From assembly GCA_022605955.1 (NCBI GenBank), contig JAKCOZ010000007.1, positions 15,971,001-16,035,000 of the forward strand: DNA of 64,000 nucleotides, in the 5' to 3' direction. Below the pieces are notes generated by a model, which worked only from the letters and a program-made list of their open reading frames with translations, was not told where the DNA came from and did not search any database. The DNA comes from Rallus limicola (lineage: Eukaryota; Chordata; Aves; Gruiformes; Rallidae). Every line of letters begins with the position of its first letter. Position 1 is the first letter of the stretch. The position numbers and the translations under genes are program-made. Positions 27,532-41,250 of this stretch are shown here, in pieces.

Positions 27532-29630
27532 AAAATAACAGATACTAAATATTATGCTTTAATGAAAAAATAATTACCACTGCTAGACAGGGTGTTTAAC
27601 AAAAAGAAAAAAACATCATTATGAAAAGAACCAAAGAAATGGTGCCTTATTTCTTCCTCTAGACCGAGGCCCAACATCCTCTATTTGTCTCAGTCTGGAA
27701 CTTTAAGGTGTCATTGAATCCAAAATGCTTTCCTTAATTTTAAAAAAAGATAACAGAAGACAATTGGTCTGGATATATTTTCATATTGGTCTAGTAAAGA
27801 GAGCCCATTAGAAGTACATTAAAATTATAAGCATGTCATCACTGTGATGTTCAAGGTTTTTGTTTTTTAGTTAATTCAGGCCTAGCAAAAATAAACACAC
27901 TCAAAAGGAAAACCCGAACACTACAAGGTGTTAAAATTCATTGGATACCTTTCAATTTAGCCAGTTGAAATACAAGTGAGTAGCTGTGCAACACATAACT
28001 ACAAGCCATGCTTTTCAGTTTTATCTCATTTTCTAATTATTTTGCTTTTAAGGATTTTTTCTCCCCAACACCTCATTCCATGCTATTTAATAACATAAAT
28101 CTTACAACACTATTTTAGGATTGAATTTTTGGAACATGTAGATTAAAATTCTGAATCATCAGAGCATCACTTTATTGCAGAATTATATGGAATTTCTACA
28201 CTTACTCAGTGGTTGTCAGTTCTGATAATCTTTAAATTCTGACTGGGCCACCGTGGCTGGCAACTATTGTGAATATCTTCACTGATGTTAAAGAAAATGC
28301 TCTGGTTTTACTGACAACAATTTAACAAGAGACATCATCCTGTTACTACTCTCCAGCAAATCCAAATGCTGTAGTTAATATTGTAATAAGTACAACAGGA
28401 AATCCTCCCTACATGGCAGGAACTATCAGAAACTGCAAAAAGATGAATTCATGTAGCCCTGCATCTGACAGTGGTCCTATAGCGCGTAGATTCTCATTTA
28501 GGGACAGAAAAAAACAGCACTTTTTTCATTCTTTCAAGGCCAACAGGATCCAAACCAGGACTATAGTTTTCATATATATATATTGAAATATGTATCTTAA
28601 TTATTTACTTGCATGGATATCACCTATTCATAACTGTTTTGGTGAAATACAAATCTCTTACCTCTACTAGGCACAGTACAAAATGCATTTGTTAAAGAAC
28701 TGGAACAAAAATGTACTTTAAATTACATTTTATGATTTCCATACTTGTAACAATAAAGTTACAGTGTTTTCCTAGAGCAGAGATAAATATGTTCCAGTGC
28801 TTAATTAAACTAGGAAGATCATCGTTACAAGGAAATATTTAAAACCAGTTATGTGTAAGGTACTATATACCGATGGACAGTTGAAAGATGATTTAACTAC
28901 ATCCAGTTCTTAATGTTAGGGAGAAACAGATGTTTAATCACTAAATGAAATCCTGACTTTAATGAAGAATCAGCAGGTGTGATATAACTGTATTTTAAAG
29001 ACAGAATTTTGTTCTGTTGGATACAGTTTTGATGCAACTTGCACTAGGAATATCAGTAAAATACAGTAAGTGGAATTAAAATGCAGCTTCTATTATTTCT
29101 GTGGTAACTTCCAAAACCTATTTCATTTCTGTAGCAGTTGTTCACTGAAATAAGTGCCATGCTACTTAGTCTTCTGAAAACTGCTGAATGAACAATTGCT
29201 GTCCCACTGCTCTCTAATTTGTTCTTCCCAAACTGAAGTGTATAGGCTGACCCCAATGATCTACACGTGTCCTTCTCAGAGGTGTGGATACATGACACAT
29301 GGTTTTGGCTTATTTTCCAGTGTAGTTTTGAACTGGCAGGTCTCGCTGTTTAACTTGTGAGCATTTGCAAAGCTTGATCTAATCTGACATGCTTAAGAAG
29401 CAAAGCCTTGCTGAATTGCCTGTGAATCAAGGAGCTAAGCTATACTTTGGCTCCCAAGGCCTCAAAAAGTAAGGATCAGAAACTTATGAACTGCTACACT
29501 GTATCATATCAAGACGATCCCGAAACACAGCTCACATTTAAATGAACGCATTGATTTCCACTGTTGTATATGGTTTTACTTATCTTTAATATTAGCCTAA
29601 AATACTCTTTGAAATGAGGCCTTGTGTTTT

Positions 29631-30233
29631 TCACAGAATCACAGATCGTTAGGGTTTGAAAAAGACCTTGAATGACCATCTAGTCCAACCCCATTGCCAC
29701 AACAGGATCATGTAGCTTAGGTCACACAAGAACATGTCCAGACAGGTTTTGAATGTCTCCAGAGAAGGAGGCTCCACAACGTCTCTGGGCAACATGTTCC
29801 AGTGCTCTGCCACCCTCAAAATGAAAAAGTTTTTCCTTCTGTTCACATGGAACCTCCGATGCCCCAGCTTGCACCCATTGCACCTTGTCTTATCGCTGGC
29901 CATCACTGAGAAGAGCCTGGCTCCATTCTCCTGACACTCACCCTTTACATATTTATAGACATTAATTAGGTCACCCCTCAGTCTCCTCCAGGCTAAAGAG
30001 ACTCGGCTCCCTCAGCTTGTCCACACCTTTATTCATCTTAGTGGCCCTGTGCTGGGCTCTTTCAAGTAATTTTCTGTCCTTGAACTGAGGGGCCAGAACT
30101 GGACATTCCAGATGAGGCCTCACCAGGGCAGAGGAGGGAGGGAGAAGGACCTTTCTTGACCTACTAACCACACCCCTCCTAATACACCGCAGGATGCCAT
30201 TGACCTTCTTGTCCATGAGGGCACATTGCTGGC
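29631..30233 (-). mobile_element. CR1 LINE, minus orientation, 3' half (split by an LTR insertion)
   Basis: It opens on the plus strand with tcacagaatcacagatcg and follows the inverted CR1 order: ctagtccaaccccattgcc, tgttccagtgctctgccacc, ggtcacccctcagtctcctc, ccctgtgctgggctctttca and gcacattgctggc. At that point an LTR interrupts it. The remainder resumes at 31235. Confidence 0.94.
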
Positions 30234-31229
30234 TGTCACAGTTTTGCATAGTTGGCTACTGAGAGAGAGAGAGAGAGAGGGCCAGGGGCTGCAGAAAATG
30301 GCTGCTACAATCTTCTGTAAGACTGCTTATAGCGCCTCTGAGAATCACATATAGGAGAGAAAGACTCCAACCAGAATATGGAGTGCCAGGAAGATCGCAA
30401 TTTTGGCCCGTTAAGAGCATTGGGATGTATATTTGCACATAAATGTAAGCAGTTGACAGAAACAAAAGGCCAGGAAGGCTGGGGGAGGAGGTGCCCAGGT
30501 ACCTGGGAGAAAGATGCTCCTGCAGCCTGAGCAGAAGCACATGGAGTAGCCAGTGGAAAGGACACATGGAAGAGGCAGAAACCTGACCTGCCCGCTGGAG
30601 AGGCTCCACGCTGGATGGAGCATGTGGAGACATAGAGAAGACGCCATGACTTACGTTGGGATGAGCCCCTGCCAGCACAAGCGTCCTACAGAGATGAGCC
30701 AAACAGATTTGCTGGAGGGACTGACTGAAGCCCCCATCTCCTAGTCTCTGCCCCCCCATTCTGTGCTGCGAGCAGGAGTGGGGAAAAAGGGAGCAAAATC
30801 ATGGCTAAAAGGGAAGTCTGCTTCAGAATGGAGGGGTGGTGGTGGGAAGGTGTTACCGAGACCCCCATTTTCCCCAGTCCCTGCCCCTCCTGGGCTGCGA
30901 CCGGGAGGGAAGAAGGGAGCAAACTTCTAACTAAAGTCTGCTAAGGAGAGAGTGGTGGTGGGAAAAGTGTTTGCCTGGTTGCATTTGTTTCAAGATTGTT
31001 GGTTGCACTCCTGACTCTGGTTTTTCACTGTTTTTCTCTTAAGCATAGTGTAATAAATTAGATAACTTTCTCTTCTTGACTCTGTGTTGAGTCTGTTTTG
31101 CCCACATCATTAATGAGTTTGTCTCTTGAGCCACCCAATTATTTTTTTTCACCCCATTCCAACTAAGAAGGGGAGTAATCGACTGATTTTGGTGGGCGTC
31201 TGGCCTTTAGCCAGGGCTCAACCACAACA
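30234..31229 (+). mobile_element. Solo LTR inserted into a CR1 (about 1.0 kb)
   Basis: It begins TGTCACAG and ends CCACAACA, a TG...CA arrangement. It is flanked by CTGGC (29-33 of the 302xx block, 30229-30233) and CTGGG (31230-31234), a 5-bp target duplication with one substitution. AATAAA lies at 31052-31057, followed by gagtctgttttgcccac. The 3' part is clearly related to the LTR at 24941-26101 (shared gagtctgttttgccca, aaggggagtaat, ttggtgggc and agccagggc blocks). The 5' part differs and includes a (GA)n run at 30261-30279. Removing it rejoins a continuous CR1. No retroviral coding sequence is present. Confidence 0.9.
30731..30972 (+). repeat. Imperfect tandem duplication inside the LTR (about 120 bp x 2)
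   Basis: Unit 1 (30731-30854) and unit 2 (30862-30972) share the order cccccat...cccc, ctgc(ccc), tgctgcga/gggctgcga, a gggagcaaa block, aaagtctgct-type sequence and ggtggtgggaa(g)gtgtt. The related LTR at 24941-26101 has only one copy (around 25715-25845). Confidence 0.75.
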
Positions 31230-31234
31230 CTGGG

Positions 31235-31410
31235 TCATAGTCAGCCTGCTGTCCACCAGGACCCCCAGGTCCCTTTCCCCTGTGCTGCTCCCCAACAGAT
31301 CCATTCTGGGTGTACCTGGGGTTGTTCTTCCTCAGATGCAAGACTCTACACTTGCCCTTGTTATATTTCATTCAGTTTCTCACCATCCAACTCTTCACCC
31401 TGTCCGGATC
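31235..31410 (-). mobile_element. CR1 LINE, continuation of the 29631 copy after the LTR
   Basis: The sequence resumes exactly where the first part stops: tcatagtcagcctgctgtcc, accaggacccccaggtccct, caagactctacacttgccct and tcaccctgtccggatc. These encode, inverted, the end of CR1 ORF2. The distal end is approximate because similarity fades after about 31410. Confidence 0.9.
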
Positions 31411-34400
31411 TTGCTTTTGATTCCAAGCTGCTGCTTTTGGTGCCCATCTTCTGACTTCTGTTTAGAAGCCAGACTATTCTCACTGTTTTTTAAGTCATCT
31501 GCTTTGCCTGCCTTTTTGGAAGATTGTGTTTCACATATATTTTACATTAGCACACTAGCAGCACACTTTCAATGCCAGAAATGAAGCCACATTCTGGTTA
31601 TGATCAAGCTTCACAATGAAGTAATGAATGACAGGTCATGGTCAAACGGATGTTGGAAGAGCAAGTGGCTGCATGTGTCTCCAGAAGTACCATGTTCCCC
31701 CTTAGGCACCGTTGTGCCGGAAGCTAGGAGAGAGGTGATCGCTCCTGGGGGTGCAATATATCCTCTCCTTGAGACATCTGAGAAAACATATTTGTTGGTT
31801 TCAGCCAGACCTCAAGGGATGCAGTAGCACACATATGCTGGAGGGTATTCTTGCCTCTTTTCCTCCCGTCATGTCATGAATTCATAGACTTAGTTATAAT
31901 CTAGCATTAAACAAGCACTTTTGAGCAGACATCCTTTCAGATGGATATATTAACGAAACTGAACACAAAACCAGTAACAAAATTCACATTTCTACCTCAG
32001 TGTGCAAATTCTTGGAATACCAGTATGGTCTTGCCTATCCATTCCTTCACCAGAAAATATCTGAACAAAGTGATGAATTTGAACAACTACTAAGGGTTTT
32101 TTTGATAAATTTTCTCTAGTTTTTAATTTGTGTGCAAATGAATGTGCTTCTGTGGCAACAGAAAATTTGCTTCCAGAGTGGAAAATACTGGACAGAAGAA
32201 TCATTTAAATACAATGTTACATGCAAGAAGGCCACATTTTGGATATTAATTTTGAAATTTAATTTATTTCTCTAGATCATTACATGATAATCTAGAAGTA
32301 TTCTTCCACCTACAGTAAAACTTCAAAGACATTTTAAAAGAGTGTATTTATGTTTTGAGTTTGCAATAAACATTCAGAAATCATAATTATACAATAGTGG
32401 TAACTAACTTAAACTTCAAGAAGACATGATTGGCACAATAAATAATTGGTTTGCTTCTACTTAATATACATTAATGTAAACAATAAATCTTCTCTTAAAT
32501 AAAGATTGTGTGAATCTTCATTTATCTTTTATGACAAGAGATCAAAGGTTGTACCTTAATGAATGGAAAGAAGCAACAAGGTCAGATTTAAAAGCCTCAG
32601 AGGTCAAATCTGTGACATCTCTGAACACTGAAAAAAACTTAACATGGTAATTACTATTTTGGTCAAGTCACTGAGGTCTATTTTTGATTTCAAAAAGAAA
32701 GTGAAAAAAACCCCCATAATTCAGGAACTTAAGAGCCAAGCACTTGGTACAGTCTGTAACATATACTGCCCTGTATTACAGACTCCTTCCATCACAGAGG
32801 AAAAATAAAGGATACAGTAATAAAAATTCCATTTGAGACCTCACATATCTTTTAAGTATCCAGTGTATATCCACACCTGGAAACTGTTTAGGTAACAAAG
32901 TAAAAAGCAGTCTCTCCTAAAACAGAGACATTGCCTAATTTTGAATTAAAATATTTCCAGGGATTCCTATTCCCAAATCACCCTAGCTCTGATGAACTTA
33001 CAAGTAGTTCTGAATCTTTACAGACAACAGGAACATACGCATTGATAAAAGGTCCAGAAAGCCACATAATTTTATTTTACATATGCATTGATTTTTTCCC
33101 AAATGGAAGACCTCTGTCATCTAACAGGGTTATTCATGGATTCAAAGAGCTGATCGGGGTCATTAATAACAATAGTAAACTGATCATCATTCCAATAGGA
33201 TTTGACAATGGCTTTTTTTCAAAGTGGATACTAATGTATTGATGCCTCTGAAGTTCATTACAGCAGTAATAAATCATTAGCCTCCAGAAAATGATTTATA
33301 AGTTGGTTAAAATGCATTAGAATGGACTGTCAAGCTACTCTACTGAGATGATGAGGCTGGTACTAAAGAGAGTTTTTTTCAGGTTCTCTAACCAAAATGG
33401 TGATGACTCAAAGTAATCATATCACAAAGACAAAAATAAAACAAATCACTGTAATAATTTACTTTAATAGCATGTTTCAATCTTCATAAAAGGGTGGGTG
33501 AATTTTAGTTTGAACTGCTAGCCACATTCCTTTTTATCCACTGCTGGCAGCAAACTCTTAACCTACAAAACTCCAGTACTGACCCCGATGATTATATTTG
33601 CGTTTACTTTAACCAAAAGAAGTGTACTGTGTGTGTAACTATGGTTACTCTGCAAGGGTGCCCGTGTAATAACAGTTTATTATAATGTATAAGTAGCCTG
33701 TCAAGCATGTAGCGCTAAGCCATAAAATTAGTAATGATAATATCACAAGAAGTATATGGGCCACAACTTGATACTCAGAATGTTTATGTTATGCAAATCT
33801 GCCACTATATTCTATACACCACTGCTAGTTACTACGTAAGTAGCTTAACTACAGCTCAGACCCATTGATATGTAACTACAGAATGCTTTTACTTTCACAT
33901 ATGCTTTTAATGAATGCCTACTGCACACAGAACAGTTTATTCATGATATTCAGCAAACATCAAATTAAGCCAAATGCTCAGTCTTCCATGTTCCTCTGCA
34001 ACATTACTGTGGTTGTGCGAAGGCTTGCTGTGTGAAACAGGGCATTTTAACCAGTCCTCTCCTTGGCTAACACACACAAACTCATTCACAAGGGGCTGCA
34101 CAAACCCTGTATCGCACGTTCTTCTTTGTTACTGCCGGCTGTGATGACTGCATCACAGGAGATGTACGTAAAGACCCACACCCATGCAGGGCAAGGCAGG
34201 ATCATGGACCCATCACATGGAGGGGTGTGGGCATTGCTCTTGTTCCCTCTGGGGCTGTGCACAGGATGACAAAAATGGGTGGGAAGAAGCACAGGAGGTC
34301 ATACTGCTCCTTCAACCTATGTGTTAGCTAGTATAGGCAACACGTGGACAGCCACGAATGCTGTAAGGTCCAGCAGCCCAATGGCTCTGCGTTTCTATAA

Positions 34401-35885
34401 AGAGACTCTGGGAAGTGCTCTGTGAGCTTCCGGGACAGATGCCACTGCACAGACACTCCTCCTTCCTCCCTCTTGCACAGTGCTGGGCCTAAATGTCAAA
34501 AATAAGCCCCAAGTGATTTGTCTTCACCCATTTGAACAGTCCTTGCTTAAGCAAGTAGCTCTTATACAAGGAGCTCTTCAAGATTAAGTACATTAAAGGC
34601 TTGTCTGTAATGCCCGGAATAAAATAAAATAATGTCTTCTGGAAATACATGATAAGAATTATTATGAACCCTACAGAAGACAACACAATAACATGTTATC
34701 CTCTCAGTGTAATTCAATTATAAGTGTGCATTGTATATGGGCCATGAAACACTTAGGGCCAGATATTCAGAAGGCCAAGTCCATATGTTTACAAGCTCAA
34801 TTTTGTGTTCACTGTCTGAAATGGGAGGAGTTGTGCCTCTATCAAACTAATCTGGCTTTCCTAAGGTATCATTAGAGGTAGAAGTACTTTGGAAATAAGA
34901 ATGCTCGCAAACAAAAGAACAAGGTCCTCTGAATAGCTTTGAATAGTATAGGTAATATCATTAATGCTATAAGCTAATTTCTCTTTCTCTGTTTGCTGTG
35001 GAATATCTAGAGGCCAAGTCTCCTTTATTTAATTTGTAAGATATCCCCCACAGAAGGATGATGGGTTCTTCTGAATGCAGAAAGTGAAGGGTGGGAATGT
35101 AGTCAAAGTTACAGAAGGTTGAGAGATTTTTTAATTGCAAATTAAAAATGCCATTTTGCACAAAATGGAACTCTCAGACCAGCCAACATGGATTGGTAGA
35201 ATTAAAACATACCACTGACAATTTAGTCCCAAGTAAGCATTCAGTGAGAACCAGAAAATATAACCTTAAAATATGATCATCTTAGTTAACATTTCACTGG
35301 TGTATTTTAAAAAGCTTTTCCTCCACAAAGGCAAATGGCAAAATAAGGGTGCCAAAAGAATTAATGAACACTTGCACATGTTAACAAAGAAATCACCAAC
35401 TAACTAACCACCACAGAAGTCTTCAAAAAGCCAAGGAAATATGTTTAAAAGCTTCTTAAATGACAGAATCTATTGGAAATGACAGTAGAAGATGTTTATC
35501 TGGTTCTAGTTAGATCCAGTTGATACATATGTTTTGGAAAAAAAACCCAGGTCTCTTATGTTGCTATGAAATGACCCTTCACAAAGAATCCTTGAACTAT
35601 CCCAAGTCAAGGCAGCATTTTTGATACCTGAGAATCATAAATTAGCACAGAACAGAAAAATTGGTGGTCAACAGAAGCTCAATAGCACGTTAACAGGACT
35701 TTTTAACTGTGGCACACAACTTGCAAGCCAAGAAAAGAGTTACCTTTAGTACAATTAAAGTAGTGTAAATCACAGCAGTCTGCACCTGATGGGAACAGTA
35801 GCCAAAATTTGCCTAACTCTGCATTGCTGCTGCGTCTATATATGATGATAGCAAAGAAAACTTTCCTCTTGGCACTGTGCTGATG

Positions 35886-36031
35886 TCACAGAATCACAGA
35901 ATCATAGGGGTTGGAAGGGACCTCGAGAGATCATCGGGTCCAAACCCCCTGCCAAAGCAGCTCCCTAGCTCATATTGCACAGATAGGTGTCCAGACGGGT
36001 CTTGAATATCTCCAGAGATGGAGATACATCC
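35886..36031 (-). mobile_element. CR1 LINE, short 3' fragment, minus orientation
   Basis: It starts tcacagaatcacagaatcat, followed by gttggaagggacctcgaga, gtccagacgggtcttgaata and tctccagagatgg. It then stops abruptly at unique sequence. It resembles the copy at 29631 closely enough to be of the same or a sister subfamily. Confidence 0.92.
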
Positions 36032-36492
36032 AGTCTTTGCAAATGAATATGTGTGTGTTCTTAATTCCTGTCACTGGATTGTTCCTTCAGGTAGGTGTGG
36101 ACAGTTTAGTGGACTTGTAAATATGTACAATGGCTGGAGAAAAGGTGCAGGTCTCTCTGTATGAGCTGTAAAATCTTTACAAAGATTTACAGTCATGCCT
36201 GCTAAATAAATACCTCCCGTCAACCAAGACAATAAATAACAATTTGTTCTCATGCCAAAGTCAAAGTTCTGGTAAAGAATGACATTGAAAACTCTTCAGT
36301 TAAGTTAAAAAGGAAACAAAGATAGAAAAATCATTCTCATCCTCATTCCCCATGAAGTCTTTGCTATGAAACTTAGTAAAGCTGAATCAAAGAAGACCAT
36401 TACTCTATGCATGCTCCTTATTGCACCCTTTCTGGGGTACAGGAAAATATTAACAACAGAAGAAAACCTAAAATTAAGTACTCCATGACTAA

Positions 36493-36541
36493 TTGGACTT
36501 GATTATCTGAAAGGTCCCTTCCAACCTAGACATTTCTATGA
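36493..36541 (+). mobile_element. Minimal CR1 3' tail, plus orientation
   Basis: Only the terminal segment is recognisable: gattatctgaaaggtccctt, ccaacctagacatttctatg. It lies 460 bp from an opposite-strand CR1 and is separate from it. Confidence 0.75.
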
Positions 36542-37570
36542 TTTTACTGAATGTAACTGATTTGCCTAGACCTAGGAACAATGTTTAGTTCCTCCAGTAG
36601 ATGTATGTATGAAGTTATGTTAAAAGATACTCCAACACAACAACATCTGGAATCAGGAGTGAGTTTCACATCAGCATTACAGGATAGATTTTGGACTGCC
36701 TTCCGGCTGCTCATAGTGCTCCATGACAGGCCACCACTATGCTATTCTCCTTCATAAAGCAGTTTGAAGATCTTCTTTATGAATACATTTGATTCTCATA
36801 ACTCTCCCTAGGCATTTTTGATTGCCATGTGCTCCTGTCTCCTGCTGCTATAAACCTGTAGCCCCTCTTCTTAAACCACACCAGCAACAACCAGGAGGAT
36901 TTGGTTACCCTGTCCTAAGGCAGCACTTCTCCTGATGGGGATTCTATTGATGCCACATACCGACTAGGGAAAGGAGGGATGGCCTACAAGCAGAAGTGCA
37001 TAGGTATACACCAAGACATAACACAGATCCACAAAACATAGGGTACAGACTTGCGTGTTTTTATAGTCCAGTCTCTATAGGGCCCTTTATACTCTGTCGA
37101 TCTACCACAGATGCTTAACACCACCTCCTCTAACTGGAATATGCACCTGCAATGGTTGGGTGATGAAAGACATTTATCTCAATCTGTTCTGGAAAAACTG
37201 ACAATGAATGAAGATGAGGAATCCTTGATTAAGACCTGGGAAGCAGAGACTGACACAAATTTATGAGCTTTTTTATAATGTCTGTATTATTTGGTTGGAG
37301 GGAGGTTCTCTACTCAAATAGATACAATAAAAATAATTTTACAACTCAAATTCTGCAGTGAGGAAGGATACAGAAGCAGAATAGCTTCTCCTTTCTCAAA
37401 CAAAACAAAACACACATAAGGTTAAGAAAATGCATTAACTTTACAATGAAAAAGGTAAACCAGATAATTGATTTGTACAAAGAATCTATAAAACAGAATT
37501 TTTAAGTGTAAAAGACTTTTTTTATTTATTATATTTTTAATTCTGCCACTCTACATTACTGTACCTTCCA

Positions 37571-37655
37571 AACACTTATTGAGCACTGGTAATGCAGATA
37601 AACATATTTTTCTCCATTTCAGATAGAGAAACTGAGGCACAGACAGAAATCTCTC
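37571..37655 (+). mobile_element. MIR-like ancient SINE relic
   Basis: The core-SINE landmarks are in the right order: acacttattgagcactgg, then ctccatttcagatagagaaa followed by ctgaggcacagac. Similarity ends soon after. The 3' end of an L2-type LINE shares this motif family, so MIR versus L2 is not settled. Confidence 0.6.
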
Positions 37656-40600
37656 CAGCAAATGTAAAACCCAAGACAAGAACACTTCAACGCACAACAA
37701 ACATCCTACCCAAAGTCCATCAGGCCTGTGTAGCAAGCCTTTCCAAATATTTTAGTGGGGTTTGATTGATATCCTGGAAGGCCCATGAGTAGGTTTCTCT
37801 GTCAGTCATTAAATCCTTAACCTCATTGCTTCTTTCATCAATCACTTAAACCTGTTTGTGTTTTGGACTGTGACCCTGTCAGAGGAACTATGTAGACTTC
37901 ATGGAAATGCTAAGGAAGCACAAGGACTTCTCTGAAGGTTCCTTCAGCAGTTGACCATCCTGTACTTAGTGCAGTAGGCAGTAAGGTTAAAGACAGAGAC
38001 AGATACCTGATCTGGAAACATCTTAACATGATTTTCAACTAAAGTAGCTTTGCAGATTGTATACACTTGAAAACCTGAAGTTTCAGGGGTGGGAAATCAA
38101 GTGTGAAAGACCTCATATTCCCTCTTCATAGCCTCACTAAATGCTCTTCATTATTTTTTGCCATCTTTAGATGGGAAGGGCAGATTTTCAGTTGATCTTT
38201 TCTATTAGCACCCAAGGTATCATATCTCCTCTCAGATATGCATGTATGTCATTGTTGACTGCAATGTTAATATATAGGCAGTATTTGGTTATATCACTGA
38301 ACTGGTAAATTCTTATTTCACTGTGATACTCTGCTATTCTGTGTGTACACGAGCAAGCACAGACAAATACTATGATTTTCATTTTCTAGGAGCTGGATGC
38401 CCATCTCAAATGACACCTGTAGCTGTTCGGGCAACACAGAGACTTATACAAACAATTGTTACTGTGTGCATAACACAGACACACAACAAAGACAGAATGA
38501 TACCGAGAATCAAATCCTATTTTAAAAGAAAATGAAATATCTCAGTGAGTAAAAGGACATTAGGCTTATGCCACACACATTTCAGGATAACTGCTTTTCA
38601 AAACTTGCCATGGGGCAGTTTTTCTCTGTTCCTCTGCTTTTGGCCATTGTGTCACTTCTTAACTCATACCCTCAACCAGGTTTCGGATTTTGTTTACACA
38701 TTTTTATCTACTGTATGTCTCCTTCTGATGGTTAAACTATGCCAGTCTTTTTAGCCACTATTTTAAAGTGCTTGGCATAAACTTAAATAGCACTCGAAAA
38801 AATGATAGAAGAAAAAGGTGTATTTTACTAAAACTGGATGCATTAAGATTCTTAATCAGCATATATGCTTACAATAATCTCACCTAATACATTTTTTAAG
38901 GATTCTTCATTTAGTAGTGAGAATATTAAACAAGTATTAGCCACCAAACAGCACTCACTGCCTCTCTGATCACTACCCAGAATTTCCCAGTGTTTTCTGG
39001 TGAGTGATGCAGTAATGCAGCATTTCTTGGCATGTCTGTGCAAAGTGAAAAGAATATCACAAGGTGGTTTTCTTGGCTATGACATTCCCAACAGACTGTA
39101 GCATGTGTCAACAGAAAAACCAGAGTGACGTGCCTTCCACTTTAATCGACAGATACACTGCATGCCAGGAAACAGCAAAAATATCCCTTTTAATGTAACT
39201 TCAAAAAGATTTCTAAAATTTGATCTATGGAACAGATCAACAAAATAAACCATGCTCACTCATGTCGAGTTTGACTGTATTTAGATTACTTATTATATAA
39301 ATATCATTCTCCCTGATATAAAACTGTCACATATTAAAAAAGACCCTATATGTAGATAAAGGTTCCCCAGAGAGGTCTCAAACCCATACCATATTCTAGA
39401 GGTCTGTATATCATATTTGGGGCTTTTAAGTTAACAAGAAGTCATACAAAAGTACATGTAACCAGACAGCTCATTATTGACTTTGTTTCTGAGAAGGCTT
39501 ATGTACATTATTTATTCAGGCATCTGTAAGAAATAGAGTGCTCTTACGCAACATGCTCCACATTTGACAGATTCACATAAAAGTATGCAGTGATTATGTC
39601 AGTGCATTTGGTCAAATCACACTCTGTTTTTATTATATTCATGCAAAAATGCATTAGCTGTGTTTCTCTGATATGACGAGTTCTTTTGGAAGCAGGCCAC
39701 AACCAAAGCACTGCAACAACTTTGTAATTCCTGCTAGGTCTGCACACAAATGTATGCTTTTTTTGTCCGTTTTTTGGTGCCATGTATGTCTGGGCATTTC
39801 ATAAAACAAGCCTTCTCTGTTGCTTTAATTTTGCTCATTTCTTTATAGCAACTGGGGGGCTTTGCAACAGTGGTTAGTTCCTCGTTCAATAATTCTTGGT
39901 GATGTGCAACAACAGACAGGATTGACTCTATGTTCTCCAGCTGGCACAACTGCACATTTTCATAAATTAAATTAATCTAATTCCTTATATAATGTAGCTG
40001 TGAGCAAGAACTGCAGACCTGGAACTCTACCTTTTTCTACAAAGCATGAATAACGATTATTTCCTAGGTGGGTGCGAGCACATTCTTATTTTATTATGTC
40101 AGTCTCACAAAAGAAAGATTGCACCATGAATGCCACGATTATTTTTAACATATTATCAAAACCTGGCAAAATCACTGGCCATCTGAGGTTACTAATTCAT
40201 CACAGTTTTAACCTAACTTTATCACCCTAGATTTGTTCTCCTTTTTAAGTCAACATCTGTGATGCGTCATAACTAAAGTGTGGGGAATCTTACTGATGGA
40301 TGAAATTTAAAGCCTCTACTTTGCCCACCCAACATAAAAGACTCAAATATGCCGCTGCAGCTTTGTTGAAAGAACAGAGGTCACAAACTCTAATTCTGAA
40401 ATACTTGTCAGTGAAACACTTGAGATGTTCCGTGGGGCTGCAATTCCTTTTCTAAACTGTTATGAATTTCAGGTGTCTGTACAATTTTGAGATTTTCATA
40501 CAAAAAACCCCATCCATAAATCCTCCAGAGGATAGCGAACAGTAGAACAGGATACAGTAAGTAATATTGCTACTAAATCATTGGAATCACAAGTGGAAAG

Positions 40601-40999
40601 AAACAGACATCTGTTCTTCTATAGGTATGAATGGAAACAATGCAACATAGTAAATGAGCATGAAAATATGTCCTTGAGAAGTAGCATTATTAATCCAGCA
40701 GCTTCAACTGAATAATCTCCTCATAACACCTTAATACTAATAACAAAATAATTTATCTGTTTAAATGGAACATTTAGTCTGCATTCAATACAGACTTGTC
40801 ATGTTGACACTGGTAAGTTAATAAACAAGCGGGTATTAAATTAGAATACAGAAATAAAATATACACTACTTGAATCATCTGAGGGGAAAATACATATTTT
40901 CAGTCATAATTTAAAATTGTTAAAAACCTATTAGACAGTAAGATCACAGTAAATACACAACTTCAATGTGCTCTAATTCTATGCCATTTATGAGATTTA

Positions 41000-41250
41000 A
41001 GCAAATATCAGTGAGAGTTTTAATTTGGATCTCCCAACAGCTAGACAGGATTATTGTGAGTGTAATAGTTTTATGTTCAAGTGGGATTCTGCTGTATTAA
41101 ACTCTTTGTTAAACAAATCAGTCAAGCTCTCTCTCTGGAATTTTAATTTGCACCTTTGTAGAAGATGAGCAGTGTTTCACTTTTAATGTTTGATTATCAG
41201 CACGTACTTTAAAGAGGCAAGATCTTACCACTTACTACGAGTGTTCTTTC
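41000..41250. promoter_or_regulatory. Candidate enhancer with FOX-type inverted motif
   Basis: TTTGTTAAACAAA (41105-41117) is an inverted pair of forkhead-like half sites around one central base. A second TGTTTGATTATCAG stretch follows near 41188. The flanks are AT-rich with many TAAT words. This is inference from motifs only. Confidence 0.22.

Noticed and set aside
30256..30759. 167-codon minus-strand open frame
   Set aside because: It lies antisense within the inserted LTR, with no homology recognised.
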